Below, in pieces: positions 15,520-23,314 of a DNA stretch of 28,359 nucleotides (its first letter is position 1; each line of letters starts with the position of its first letter). The translations under genes and the position numbers were made by a program. The notes beneath the pieces were generated by a model. That model was not told the DNA's origin. It worked only from the letters and a program-made list of their open reading frames with translations, and ran no database searches. Source of the stretch: Clostridium_I sp047718555 (GTDB taxonomy: Bacteria; Bacillota; Clostridia; Clostridiales; Clostridiaceae); contig NZ_JBDNRK010000053.1 in the NCBI RefSeq assembly GCF_047718555.1, positions 1 to 28,359 of the forward strand, written 5' to 3'.

Positions 15520-16260
15520 ATGTACAATATAAAAAAATACAAAATTAATTTATTATTTTTTTTAGCAACATTAATTTTAGTACAATATATTTATATAAAT
15601 AATGCTCAGGCAAAATTAAATAATTCTCCAGAAGAAACTACAGTTGAAAAAAAGATTGTATATCTTACTTTTGATGATGGACCTACTATAATAACCAATC
15701 ATCTATTAGATACTCTAAAGGAATGCAATGCAAAAGCCACTTTTTTTGTTGTTGGTAAAGAAATATGTGGAAGAGAAGATTTATTAAAAAGAATATATAA
15801 TGAAGGCCATAGTATCGGGCTTCATACTTTTTCTCATAATTTTAAAGAAATATATAAAAGCGATGACACATTTATTCAAGAAATGGTGGATACTCAAAAA
15901 AAAGTAAAGGAAATTACTGGATCAAATACAAATTCCATAAGATTTCCAGGTGGTAGCGCGAAACATCTTACTAGTGAAATGCTTGAAAAACTTCACAAAA
16001 ATAATTTAAAAGTTTATGATTGGAATGCAAGCATAGAAGATGGAGTAAATCCTCATCTATCTGTACATCAACTAGTAAATAATGCTAGGAAAATCCACCA
16101 TGGAGGTGATAGAATAATACTTCTTATGCATTGTAATTCAAACAACATTAATACTATAAAAGCACTGCCTGAAATTATAGAATATTATAGAAATAATGGA
16201 TATGAAATAGAACCAATTACTAACAGGACTCCAGAATATCATTACAATTTTAAAGAATAA
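15520..16260 (+). CDS. Secreted NodB-type polysaccharide deacetylase
   Basis: The ATG at 15520, behind AAAGGAAG, is preferred to a TTG at 15481 with no ribosome site; this gives 246 residues. The N-terminus is a signal peptide (hydrophobic residues 9-28, AQA near 29-31 as a cleavage motif). The NodB motifs are complete: TFDDGP with D52 and D53, HTFSH with metal ligands H102 and H106, RFPGG with R141, DWN with D167 and W168, and LLMHC with H204. Such enzymes remove acetyl groups from peptidoglycan or another N-acetylhexosamine polymer outside the cell. Which polymer is used is not evident. Confidence 0.9.
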   Translation: MYNIKKYKINLLFFLATLILVQYIYINNAQAKLNNSPEETTVEKKIVYLTFDDGPTIITNHLLDTLKECNAKATFFVVGKEICGREDLLKRIYNEGHSIGLHTFSHNFKEIYKSDDTFIQEMVDTQKKVKEITGSNTNSIRFPGGSAKHLTSEMLEKLHKNNLKVYDWNASIEDGVNPHLSVHQLVNNARKIHHGGDRIILLMHCNSNNINTIKALPEIIEYYRNNGYEIEPITNRTPEYHYNFKE

Positions 16261-16375
16261 ATATATTATTCCTAATAATAAATAAATGTCATTATATTCT
16301 CTTACTCAATACTTCGCTGCAGCAATAGACGATTTAGCATATACCGGTACTTGAACAGAATTTTGTTACTGAAAT

Positions 16376-16404
16376 TAAAATAGCCACTGATAAATCAGCA
16401 GCTA
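16376..16404 (-). terminator. Terminator of the zinc-ribbon gene
   Basis: On the minus strand TAGCTGCTGA (16404-16395) pairs with TCAGTGGCTA (16390-16381), with two G-U pairs and loop TTTA, followed by TTTTAATT. The wobble pairs make sense only on the minus strand. Confidence 0.75.
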
Positions 16405-16421
16405 TACATAAACAAATTAAA

Positions 16422-16589
16422 CTATCTTCTGAAACCTCTGTTATTGCTTTGTGCCTTTCTTGCTTTTCTGCATTCAGGGCATCTAACAGGATCATTTTCA
16501 AAACCTTTTTCTTTATAGAATTCTTGTTCACCTTCAGTGAAAACAAATTCTTTGTTGCAATCTTTACATACAATCGTTCTATCAGCCAT
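16422..16589 (-). CDS. Small zinc-ribbon protein, 55 residues
   Basis: A short frame begins MADRTIVCKDCNKEFVFTEG and contains two CxxC knuckles: C8/C11 and C37/C40 (RCPECRK). It ends in a basic tail (ARKAQSNNRGFRR). This matches the small probable-zinc-binding-domain proteins common in clostridia; their role is unknown, possibly nucleic-acid or protein binding. GGAGG precedes the ATG at nine bases. A promoter lies at 16702-16730 and a terminator follows, so it is its own transcription unit. A longer frame on the same strand (16334-16597) is a shadow of this gene. Confidence 0.88.
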   Translation of the reverse strand: MADRTIVCKDCNKEFVFTEGEQEFYKEKGFENDPVRCPECRKARKAQSNNRGFRR

Positions 16590-16701
16590 TTAAACATACC
16601 TCCTTTTTTCGAATTAGGGATCTAACAGCTCATAAATTACACTTCCGATAAAAAAAGGAGAATGTTCTGTTCATGATATTAAATCTCTTAGATACATTAA
16701 T

Positions 16702-16730
16702 ATTATATCATTGGTAATATTAAAAGGCAA
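16702..16730 (-). promoter_or_regulatory. Promoter of the zinc-ribbon gene
   Basis: On the minus strand TTGCCT (16730-16725) and TATAAT (16707-16702) are 17 bases apart, right after the mnmA stop. The leader to the ATG is about 105 bases. Confidence 0.7.
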
Positions 16731-16740
16731 GAAATATAAA

Positions 16741-17817
16741 TCAAAGAATTTTTTCTATAATTCCTCCACCTAAAAGTAAATCCTCATCATAAAAAACTAC
16801 TGACTGCCCTTTAGTTATAGCTCTAACTCCTCTTTCAAATACTACCTTCACCTTAGAATTGTCATGAGGATATATAGTAGCTGCCGTAGCTTTAGAAGCA
16901 TATCTTATTTTTGCCTGAACTTTCATTGGAGAATCAAGTTTATCAAATGGAATAAAATTAACTTTATCTGCAATAAGCTCTGTCTTAAATATATCTTCTT
17001 CATTGCCAAGTACCACTTCATTTTTTAATACATTTATATCTTTTACAAACACAGGTTTTCCAAGAGCAATTCCCAGCCCTTTCCTTTGGCCTATAGTATA
17101 ATATACTATTCCCTTATGTCTACCCAAAATATTTCCATTGCTATCTACAAAGTTTCCCTCTTTAACTTTTTGTGGTCTCTGCCTCTTTATATAGGATCCA
17201 TGATCATTATCTGGAATAAAACAAATTTCCTCACTGTCTTTTTTATTATGAACACTTAGTCCTATTTCCTTTGCTATTTCCCTTATTCTGTCCTTACTAT
17301 AATCTCCGCAGGGCATCAGTGTATGCTCAAGCTGATATTGTGTCATATTATACAATACATAAGTCTGGTCTTTTTTATCATCCTTTGATCTCTTTACTAA
17401 AAACCTTCCTTTTTCCTTATATATCTTAGCATAATGTCCTGTTGCTATATAATCTGCATCTAAAGATTTTGCTTTTTCTAAAAAGGCATCAAATTTTATA
17501 AATTTATTACACGCTATACATGGATTTGGGGTTCTTCCAACTAGATATTCATCAATGAAAGGCTCAATGACTTTTTCGTTAAATAGTTCTCTGAAATTCA
17601 TTACATAAAAAGGTATTCCAAGTTTATGAGCAACTCTTCTTGCATCCTCCACAGAAGAAAGAGAACAGCAGCCACCTTCTCTCTCCTCATATTCCTTATC
17701 CTCAGGCCATACCTGCATTGTCACTCCAATCACTTCATACCCTTGTTCTTTTAAAAGATATGCAGTTACTGAGCTGTCTACTCCTCCGCTCATACCAACT
17801 ACAACTCTATTGTTCAT
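16741..17817 (-). CDS. mnmA: tRNA-specific 2-thiouridylase MnmA
   Basis: The 358-residue protein starts with the PP-loop VVVGMSGGVDSSV (SGGVDS 10-15) that adenylates U34 of tRNA-Lys, -Glu and -Gln. C103 (IACNKFIKFD) and C199 (SEEICFIPD) are in the positions of the nucleophile and persulfide-carrying cysteines of E. coli MnmA. YYTIGQRKGLGI and the C-terminal beta-barrel are present, so the enzyme is complete. It sits 15 bases after the cysteine desulfurase gene, which would supply its sulfur directly. Bacillota often pair mnmA with a dedicated desulfurase in this way. Confidence 0.96.
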   Translation of the reverse strand: MNNRVVVGMSGGVDSSVTAYLLKEQGYEVIGVTMQVWPEDKEYEEREGGCCSLSSVEDARRVAHKLGIPFYVMNFRELFNEKVIEPFIDEYLVGRTPNPCIACNKFIKFDAFLEKAKSLDADYIATGHYAKIYKEKGRFLVKRSKDDKKDQTYVLYNMTQYQLEHTLMPCGDYSKDRIREIAKEIGLSVHNKKDSEEICFIPDNDHGSYIKRQRPQKVKEGNFVDSNGNILGRHKGIVYYTIGQRKGLGIALGKPVFVKDINVLKNEVVLGNEEDIFKTELIADKVNFIPFDKLDSPMKVQAKIRYASKATAATIYPHDNSKVKVVFERGVRAITKGQSVVFYDEDLLLGGGIIEKIL

Positions 17818-17832
17818 AAATACACCTCTTCT

Positions 17833-18987
17833 TTAAGTAGTCCTAATACTGCTGATTATCTCTTTTAGTGTACTAATAGTATAATCAATATCCTCTTCTG
17901 ATGTTTCTTCTCCAATACTAAACCTTATAGAACTTTTGCATTTTTCTGGACTTAAACCAATAGCAGAAAGTACATGAGACGGTCTTATAGATCCTGCCGA
18001 ACATGCACTTCCAGCAGATGCACAAATTCCCTTTAAATCCAAAGACATAAGTAAAATTTCAGCCTCTATACCATTAAAACATATATTAAGATTACCAGGA
18101 AGTCTCCTATCATAATCTGGTCCATTAAGTTCAGTTCCCGTAATTTCTAGAATACCTTCTGCTAATTTATCTCTCAATTTTTTTATTCTATCTGACTCCT
18201 CACTCATCTTAGCGGTGCACAGTTCAATTGCTTTCCCAATTCCAACAATACCCGGGGTGTTCTCTGTACCTGCTCTTCTACCCCTCTCTTGATGACCTCC
18301 ATGAATAAAACCATCTATCTTAATACCTCGTTTTATATATAAAATACCTATACCTTTAGGTCCATAAAACTTATGTGCTGACATAGAAAGCATATCAATA
18401 TTCATTTCTTCAACATCTATTGGAATATGCCCAGCTGCCTGAACTGCATCCGTATGAAAAATTACTCCTTGTTCCCTACAAAGTTTTCCTATTTCTCCAA
18501 TTGGTTGTATTGAACCAATTTCATTATTTGCAAACATAATTGACACTAAAATAGTATTTTCAGTAATAGCATTTCTTATACTTTCTAGATCTACTATACC
18601 ATACTTGTCAACTGGAAGATATGTAATCTTAAAGCCTAATTCTTCTAGATACTTACAGGTATTAAGCACTGCTGGATGCTCTATAGCAGTAGTTATAATA
18701 TGATTTCCCTTATCTCTATTCTTTAACGCTGCTCCTTTTATTGCCCAATTATCACTTTCTGTACCACCACTAGTAAAATAAATTTCATTTCTCTTACAAT
18801 TGATAGCCTTAGCTATTCTCTCCCTGGCATTAAAAATTGCCATTTTTGATTGCTCCGAAAACGAAGATACTGAAGAAGGATTACCATAAAAGGTATAAAA
18901 ATATGGCTCTATTTCCTTGAAAACTTCTTTATTCATAGGAGTAGAAGCGCCATAATCCAAGTATACTAATTTTTTATCATAACTCAT
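17833..18987 (-). CDS. nifS: Cysteine desulfurase (NifS/IscS family)
   Basis: The frame is open further upstream to 19131, but the protein homologous to the family begins at ATG 18987 (MSYDKKLVYLDYGASTP), giving 384 residues. GAAAGGG lies about ten bases before it. K206 in SMSAHKFYGPKG binds PLP, H104 (AIEHPAV) stacks on it, and C329 in the ASAGSACSAGS loop is the persulfide cysteine. The first motif reads DYGAST instead of the usual DYAATT. There is no IscU or other scaffold next door; the partner is mnmA, so tRNA thiolation is the likely main role. A terminator-like palindrome and a candidate promoter lie in its leader, so expression may be partly independent of cysK. Confidence 0.93.
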   Translation of the reverse strand: MSYDKKLVYLDYGASTPMNKEVFKEIEPYFYTFYGNPSSVSSFSEQSKMAIFNARERIAKAINCKRNEIYFTSGGTESDNWAIKGAALKNRDKGNHIITTAIEHPAVLNTCKYLEELGFKITYLPVDKYGIVDLESIRNAITENTILVSIMFANNEIGSIQPIGEIGKLCREQGVIFHTDAVQAAGHIPIDVEEMNIDMLSMSAHKFYGPKGIGILYIKRGIKIDGFIHGGHQERGRRAGTENTPGIVGIGKAIELCTAKMSEESDRIKKLRDKLAEGILEITGTELNGPDYDRRLPGNLNICFNGIEAEILLMSLDLKGICASAGSACSAGSIRPSHVLSAIGLSPEKCKSSIRFSIGEETSEEDIDYTISTLKEIISSIRTT

Positions 18988-19005
18988 TTGCTCACTACCC
19001 TTTCT

Positions 19006-19053
19006 AAAAACATAATACATATGGCACAAATTGAAATTTGTGCCATATGTATT
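19006..19053 (-). terminator. Perfect 19-bp palindrome with T run in the nifS leader
   Basis: Bases 19014-19032 and 19035-19053 are perfectly complementary (core ATATGGCACAAATT). On the minus strand TATG and five T residues follow. It ends about 20 bases before the nifS start codon. In form it is an intrinsic terminator, which would act as an attenuator here; a large operator is the alternative. Confidence 0.6.
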
Positions 19054-19064
19054 CATATTTAATT

Positions 19065-19094
19065 TATATATTTTTGTGTTATTATCTTTTTCAA
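19065..19094 (-). promoter_or_regulatory. Candidate promoter of nifS-mnmA
   Basis: On the minus strand TTGAAA (19094-19089) and TATATA (19070-19065) are 18 bases apart. The transcript would begin just before the palindrome at 19014-19053. Confidence 0.45.
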
Positions 19095-19111
19095 GTATTT
19101 TAACCTGACTA

Positions 19112-19210
19112 ACTTGGCGTAAGTCTCCCACGCACTCTGTGAAAGCGATTCACACAAAATCCAAGATTTTGGTTCTCTGCTTTTCTTCAAGTGGGAGTTC
19201 AACGCCAAGT
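19112..19210. other. Strongly structured 99-bp element between cysK and nifS
   Basis: ACTTGGCGT (19112-19120) pairs with ACGCCAAGT (19202-19210). CTCCCAC (19125-19131) pairs with GTGGGAG (19191-19197). Inside, TGTGAA pairs with TTCACA (19138-19154) and AAAATC with GATTTT (19156-19170). This is a multibranched fold, richer in G+C than its surroundings. The GTGGGAGTTCAAC segment resembles right ends of clostridial IS200/IS605 elements as I remember them. It may be an insertion-sequence relic or an RNA element; the strand is not certain. Confidence 0.5.
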
Positions 19211-19230
19211 AAGCCATGTATTTGCAGTTC

Positions 19231-19268
19231 TAAAATTCAGATGGGGTAAAAGAATCCCCACCTGAATT
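19231..19268 (-). terminator. Terminator of cysK
   Basis: On the minus strand ATTCAGGTGGGG (19267-19256) pairs with CCCCATCTGAAT (19246-19235) through one G-U pair, followed by TTTTAG. It lies 13 bases after the cysK stop, so part of the transcription probably ends here before nifS. Confidence 0.7.
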
Positions 19269-19279
19269 AATAACTTGCT

Positions 19280-20209
19280 TCAATCAAAAACTGTCATTGA
19301 TAAATATCTCTGACCTGTATCTGGAAGTATTACGACTATATTCTTTCCTTTAAACTCTGGTCGCTTAGCAAGTTCTATAGCGGCATAAGTAGCAGCTCCT
19401 GATGAAATACCTACTAAAAGGCCCTCTACTCTAGCTAATTTTTTAGTAACAGCAAAAGCATCTTCATTCTTCACAGGAATTATTTCATCAACTAAATCAA
19501 TTTTCAAAACGTCTGGTACAAATCCAGCTCCAATTCCCTGAAGTTTATGAGGTCCTGGTTTTCCACCTTCAAGTACAGGTGAATCGTAAGGTTCAACTGC
19601 AACTATTTTAACTTGAGGATTTCTCTCTTTAAGAACTTTTGCTACTCCAGTAAGTGTACCACCAGTACCTACTCCTGCTACGAATACATCAACCTTACCA
19701 TCAGTATCTTTCCAGATTTCCTCTGCTGTAGTTTTCTCATGATAAGCTGGATTAGAAGGATTCTTGAATTGCTGAGGAATAAAAGCATTCTTGTACTCTA
19801 CTGCAAGTTCCTCTGCCTTCTTTATAGCACCTTTCATTCCATCAGGACCCGGTGTTAAAACTAAGTCTGCACCATATGCTTTTAATAATTTTCTTCTCTC
19901 AATACTCATGGTTTCAGGCATAGTTAAAATTAATTTATAACCTTTTGCTGAGCATACAAGCGCAAGACCTACACCTGTATTACCACTTGTTGGCTCTATT
20001 ATAATTGTATCTTTATTTATGAGCCCCTTCTCTTCCGCATCGGCGATCATTGAGTATCCGATTCTATCTTTAACACTTCCTGCTGGATTAAAATATTCAA
20101 CTTTAGCTAATATTTTTGCTTCAAGCTTTTCTAAATCTTCATACTTTGATAACTCCACTAAAGGAGTATTACCTATCAATTCAGTAACATTTTTAAAAAT
20201 TCTTGACAT
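19280..20209 (-). CDS. cysK: Cysteine synthase A (O-acetylserine sulfhydrylase)
   Basis: The 309-residue PLP enzyme has K47 in NPAGSVKDRI as the cofactor lysine, TSGNTG at 74-79 as the substrate loop, the GVGTGGTLTG phosphate loop, and GISSGAA near the C-terminus. ATG 20209 is preceded by GAGGTG at six bases; a GTG three codons earlier lies on that site and is unlikely. It makes cysteine from O-acetylserine and sulfide. It follows the Rrf2-type regulator by 18 bases. In Bacillus, CysK also acts as co-repressor by binding CymR, and the gene order here fits that partnership. Confidence 0.95.
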   Translation of the reverse strand: MSRIFKNVTELIGNTPLVELSKYEDLEKLEAKILAKVEYFNPAGSVKDRIGYSMIADAEEKGLINKDTIIIEPTSGNTGVGLALVCSAKGYKLILTMPETMSIERRKLLKAYGADLVLTPGPDGMKGAIKKAEELAVEYKNAFIPQQFKNPSNPAYHEKTTAEEIWKDTDGKVDVFVAGVGTGGTLTGVAKVLKERNPQVKIVAVEPYDSPVLEGGKPGPHKLQGIGAGFVPDVLKIDLVDEIIPVKNEDAFAVTKKLARVEGLLVGISSGAATYAAIELAKRPEFKGKNIVVILPDTGQRYLSMTVFD

Positions 20210-20227
20210 GAAAATCACCTCTTATTA

Positions 20228-20665
20228 TTAAATATAATACATAAATACGTCATTAGCAAGTGTATTATACTTCATAACTAGGTCTTCTAAAGTAATAGCA
20301 TCAACTATGTCATTTATACTTTTGTTAAGCTTACTCCAAACATTATAGTTAATACACTGCTCTACTCTATCTTCATTCTTAGTTTCATCAAATTCTACTA
20401 GATTCAATTCGCCTTCCAAAGCCCTTAAAATATCACCTACAGTGACATCACTTGGTGACTGCCCTAATATATATCCTCCTTGGGAACCTTTTTTCCCTTG
20501 AATAAGTCCTTTTTTTCTAAGGGATGCAAAAATCTGCTCTAAATATCCCTCAGATATATTTTGTCTTTCACTTATACTTTTTAAAGTAACACTATCATTT
20601 ACTGAATTTAAAGCTAAATCAATCATAGCTTTTAATCCGTATCTGCCTTTCGTGGAAATTTTCAT
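20228..20665 (-). CDS. Rrf2 family transcriptional regulator, CymR-like
   Basis: The start at ATG 20665 is supported by GAGGTG five bases upstream and gives 145 residues beginning MKISTKGRYGLKAMIDLA, the typical Rrf2 start; a longer frame from 20701 lacks a ribosome site. The winged helix spans about 1-70 (ISERQNISEGYLEQIFASLRKKGLI and the GSQGGYILG wing). The cluster-binding Cys triad of IscR is absent: only C104 is present in the whole protein. That, together with the adjacent cysK, suggests a CymR-type cysteine-metabolism repressor rather than an Fe-S sensor. A consensus promoter with paired palindromes sits upstream and is a likely site of autoregulation. Confidence 0.88.
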   Translation of the reverse strand: MKISTKGRYGLKAMIDLALNSVNDSVTLKSISERQNISEGYLEQIFASLRKKGLIQGKKGSQGGYILGQSPSDVTVGDILRALEGELNLVEFDETKNEDRVEQCINYNVWSKLNKSINDIVDAITLEDLVMKYNTLANDVFMYYI

Positions 20666-20761
20666 TTGCACACCTCTCATCTCAATATTTTTATCAATCA
20701 TTTTACTATGCTGGTAAAATATTGCTATATATTAACTTAGTATTTCAATATATTTGCTATG

Positions 20762-20819
20762 ATTATACTACTATTATATTTTATTGTCAATAAAATGTAT
20801 ACTTAAATTATTGACAATA
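20762..20819 (-). promoter_or_regulatory. Consensus promoter of the cymR-cysK operon with two palindromic sites
   Basis: TTGACA (20790-20785) and TATAAT (20767-20762) with 17-base spacing form a perfect minus-strand SigA promoter. TATTGTCAATA (20782-20792) overlaps the -35 box, and a near-identical TATTGACAATA (20809-20819) lies 27 bases away centre to centre. A repressor bound to both would block the promoter. Confidence 0.8.
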
Positions 20820-20833
20820 CTAAATTAAATATA

Positions 20834-21976
20834 CTATTTTTTGCTTTTCTCTCTAAAAAGCCAAGCCGCCGCTGCTGCCGTGATAGGTATAGTAAAAATT
20901 AACCCTATGCTTCCAGCTAAGGATTTTAAAACTTCGGAAGCTATAACATCCTGATCTAAAATTCTAAACATAGGTAAATTATAGGATGACACCAACATTA
21001 AAATATACATTGAACCACCTACATAGGCCAATATCAGTGTATTAGCCATAGTACCCATAATGTCCCTTCCCACATTCATTCCAGACTTTATAAGCTCTTT
21101 TGTGGAAATCTCCTTATTGTTTTCTTTGATTTCATTAACTGCCGAAGCAATAGACATGCTAACATCCATAACTGCACCTAAAGCCCCCATTAATATCCCT
21201 GAAAATAGTAGACCTCTAAAATCAAAGGAGGTATTTTGAGATATATAAATTAACATTTGCAATTCATCATCAGTTAAACCTGTCAATCTTAAAATGGTGC
21301 TCATTGATATCCCTATAATCGCAGCTATAATAACTCCACCAACAGTTCCTATAATTGCAGCTAAAGTTTTCTTATTTTTACCACTTATTATTAGTAAATT
21401 TAAAATACTGACACTTATACATAGTATAATAGATACTACTATAGGATTAAAACCACTTATTATTAATGGAATAAGAATTTTTAATATAACTACACCTGTC
21501 AATAGTAGAGCTGCTATAGATTTTATTCCTTTTTTTCCGCCAATAATTGCAAGTAACCCAACAAAAACAAATAATAATATATATATGTATTTATATCTTA
21601 CAACTTCATATATGTATGCACTCTTTATGCTTCCATTATCATTCTCATCGATATTTACAAGCACCTCTGAACCCTTATGTGCTAGAGTTTCATCAAAAGT
21701 TTTATCATTTACAAGGTTGTCTAAACTAAGCACTGTTCCCTTATGGCTTCCAGAAGTAATTTTTACCTGAACCTTACTGCTCTCCATGCTTTTAGAATCT
21801 TTTTGTGTTTGCTTAGAACCGCTGGCATTTGAACTCTCAGATATAACAACTCCATGTACAGGCTGATTATCATCTTCATTTGCAACGAAATTTTTATACG
21901 AAAAAAAACATACTGCTATTAAAATTAATACTATTCCTATAATTATATTTTTTTTATTCTTAAAAATAGCTTTCAC
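20834..21976 (-). CDS. YibE/F family membrane protein
   Basis: The protein has one N-terminal transmembrane helix, an external beta-rich domain (VKITSGSHKGTVLSLDN, then HKGSEVLVNID), and then about seven hydrophobic helices including GGKKGIKSIAALLLTGVVIL and FSGILMGALGAVMDVSMSIA. This is the typical YibE/F layout; its function is not established, and transport has been proposed. The frame is open to 22069, but that part overlaps the end of the tnpB element. I choose GTG 21976 (VKAIFKNKKNIIIG), with AAGG 11 bases upstream, giving 380 residues. That ribosome site is weak, and the element may have displaced the original control region. Confidence 0.8.
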   Translation of the reverse strand: MKAIFKNKKNIIIGIVLILIAVCFFSYKNFVANEDDNQPVHGVVISESSNASGSKQTQKDSKSMESSKVQVKITSGSHKGTVLSLDNLVNDKTFDETLAHKGSEVLVNIDENDNGSIKSAYIYEVVRYKYIYILLFVFVGLLAIIGGKKGIKSIAALLLTGVVILKILIPLIISGFNPIVVSIILCISVSILNLLIISGKNKKTLAAIIGTVGGVIIAAIIGISMSTILRLTGLTDDELQMLIYISQNTSFDFRGLLFSGILMGALGAVMDVSMSIASAVNEIKENNKEISTKELIKSGMNVGRDIMGTMANTLILAYVGGSMYILMLVSSYNLPMFRILDQDVIASEVLKSLAGSIGLIFTIPITAAAAAWLFREKSKK

Positions 21977-22021
21977 CGTTGCCAAAACCTTATAAAACTC
22001 TATAAGGTTGTCCAATTCCCT

Positions 22022-22129
22022 GTTCAACGTACTCCATTTTGCCGAAGCTACTTTGGTTTGTATAAGCACTCCAAGGGCTTAACTTCGGATACAACGAATC
22101 CTACACCTCAGGCATAACTGTTTGAGTAG
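22022..22129 (-). ncRNA. Predicted omega RNA scaffold / right end of the tnpB element
   Basis: Downstream of the tnpB stop the minus strand folds into small hairpins: CTCA with TGAG, GGAT with ATCC, AAGC with GCTT, and CCGAAG with CTTCGG. It ends CAAAATGGAGTACGTTGAAC. In this family the right end is transcribed as a guide scaffold that often begins inside tnpB, and the adjoining bases act as guide. Here the guide would start near 22021 (AGGGAATTGGACAACC). The 3' boundary is inferred. Confidence 0.5.
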
Positions 22130-23242
22130 TTACGCTGAATATCTGCTTAAATTAATTGAAGCATTAAAATCTCTGTCAATTACCGCTCCACATTCTTCAC
22201 AGATATAAGTTCTTTCAGATAGTGATAATTTAGCTTTTATATGACCACACTCACTACAAGTTTTTGATGATGGATACCATTTATCAGCTTCAACAAATTT
22301 AATTCCATAGAACTCACATTTATATTGAAGTTGTCTTTTGAACTGATATAATCCCTGTTGTGCTACAGCTTTAGATAAATGACGATTTTTCATAATACCT
22401 TTGATATTAAGTATTTCCATAACAACTCTTGATGGTTTGGTTTTCACTATCTTATTGGTTGCTTGGTGTAAGTAATTGTTCCTAATATTAGATAATCTTC
22501 TATGAAGTAATCTAATTTGCTTTTCAAGTCTTATAATGTTGCTGGTTTTGACGAACTTCCTCCCTTCTTTATTTAATTCATATTTTCTTGATATTTTACG
22601 CTGCAACATGCGTAATCTCTTTTCAAATCTCTTAACTAATCTTGTTTTATTGATGTTATTAAAAATCATTCCATTAGAGCATACAGCAAGTTCTTTAATA
22701 CCAACATCTATACCTATGCTTTTATCAGTTAACTCTATTATTGGGTTTGCTTTTTCAATACCTACAGATAAGTACCAATACTTTCCGTCAAAACTTACTC
22801 TTGGATTAGTATACTTAACACTCATTGGTATTTGCTCTCTTGTCTTAACCCAGCCTACTTTTTCAATTAAAACCATCTTAGACTTAATTTTTAGTTTTAT
22901 ATTGTCATTATAAAATGATGGCTTACTTTTTCTTCTACTTTTAAATCTTGGTTTATCTGCTAATCCTTTAAAAAATCTTTTATAAGCATTGCACCCATCT
23001 TTTACAGCCTGTTTTGCTACATTATTAGATACTCCACTCAGCCAATTAAGTTCTGTTTTCTTTAAGATAGTCAGTTCTTTTCTCAAATCATTATCAGATA
23101 TAAATTTATCACCATTCTTATAATTTTCCTCTTGTTTAGCAAGTGTCCAATTATATACAAATCTTGCAGTTCCTACTGATTGCCATAATTTTCGTTCCTG
23201 CTCTATATTTGGAATAATTCTAACTTTCTTCGCCAATATCAT
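22130..23242 (-). CDS. tnpB: TnpB RNA-guided nuclease homologue
   Basis: In this 370-residue protein the RuvC acidic residues are present: D179 (IGIDVGIKELA), E276 (VVMEILNIKG) and D358 (DRDFNASINL). The zinc ribbon has C329, C332, C348 and C351 (CSECG and CEECG), so the nuclease looks intact. The N-terminal KKVRIIPNIEQERKLWQSVGTARFVYNW is typical for the family. TnpB cuts DNA guided by an RNA made from the element's right end. AAGGAG (23258-23253) lies ten bases before the ATG and overlaps the arm of a hairpin, which may dampen translation. Confidence 0.93.
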   Translation of the reverse strand: MILAKKVRIIPNIEQERKLWQSVGTARFVYNWTLAKQEENYKNGDKFISDNDLRKELTILKKTELNWLSGVSNNVAKQAVKDGCNAYKRFFKGLADKPRFKSRRKSKPSFYNDNIKLKIKSKMVLIEKVGWVKTREQIPMSVKYTNPRVSFDGKYWYLSVGIEKANPIIELTDKSIGIDVGIKELAVCSNGMIFNNINKTRLVKRFEKRLRMLQRKISRKYELNKEGRKFVKTSNIIRLEKQIRLLHRRLSNIRNNYLHQATNKIVKTKPSRVVMEILNIKGIMKNRHLSKAVAQQGLYQFKRQLQYKCEFYGIKFVEADKWYPSSKTCSECGHIKAKLSLSERTYICEECGAVIDRDFNASINLSRYSA

Positions 23243-23252
23243 TCTCTAAAAA

Positions 23253-23314
23253 CTCCTTAATCATTTTCTATTATTTTTTAGTTTTAATACTTTAATTCCC
23301 TAAAAATGATTAAG
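23253..23314 (-). repeat. Left-end hairpin covering the tnpB ribosome site
   Basis: CTTAATCATTTT (minus 23314-23303) and AAAATGATTAAG (23267-23256) are perfect 12-bp inverted repeats with a 35-base loop. The last three bases of the 3' arm are the first three of the AAGGAG ribosome site. Confidence 0.55.

Noticed and set aside
16334..16597. An 87-residue minus-strand frame in the zinc-ribbon region
   Set aside because: It overlaps the 55-residue CxxC protein in another frame, lacks its own ribosome site and runs through that gene's terminator. The shorter frame has the motifs, start and spacing of a real gene.
17833..19131. Cysteine desulfurase starting at 19131
   Set aside because: The extra 48 residues are encoded across the leader palindrome and candidate promoter and do not resemble the family. 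ATG 18987 gives the expected N-terminus.
20834..22069. YibE/F starting at the ATG at 22069
   Set aside because: The first 31 codons lie in or beside the tnpB right end, encode no membrane-protein-like sequence, and have no ribosome site. The start was moved to GTG 21976.
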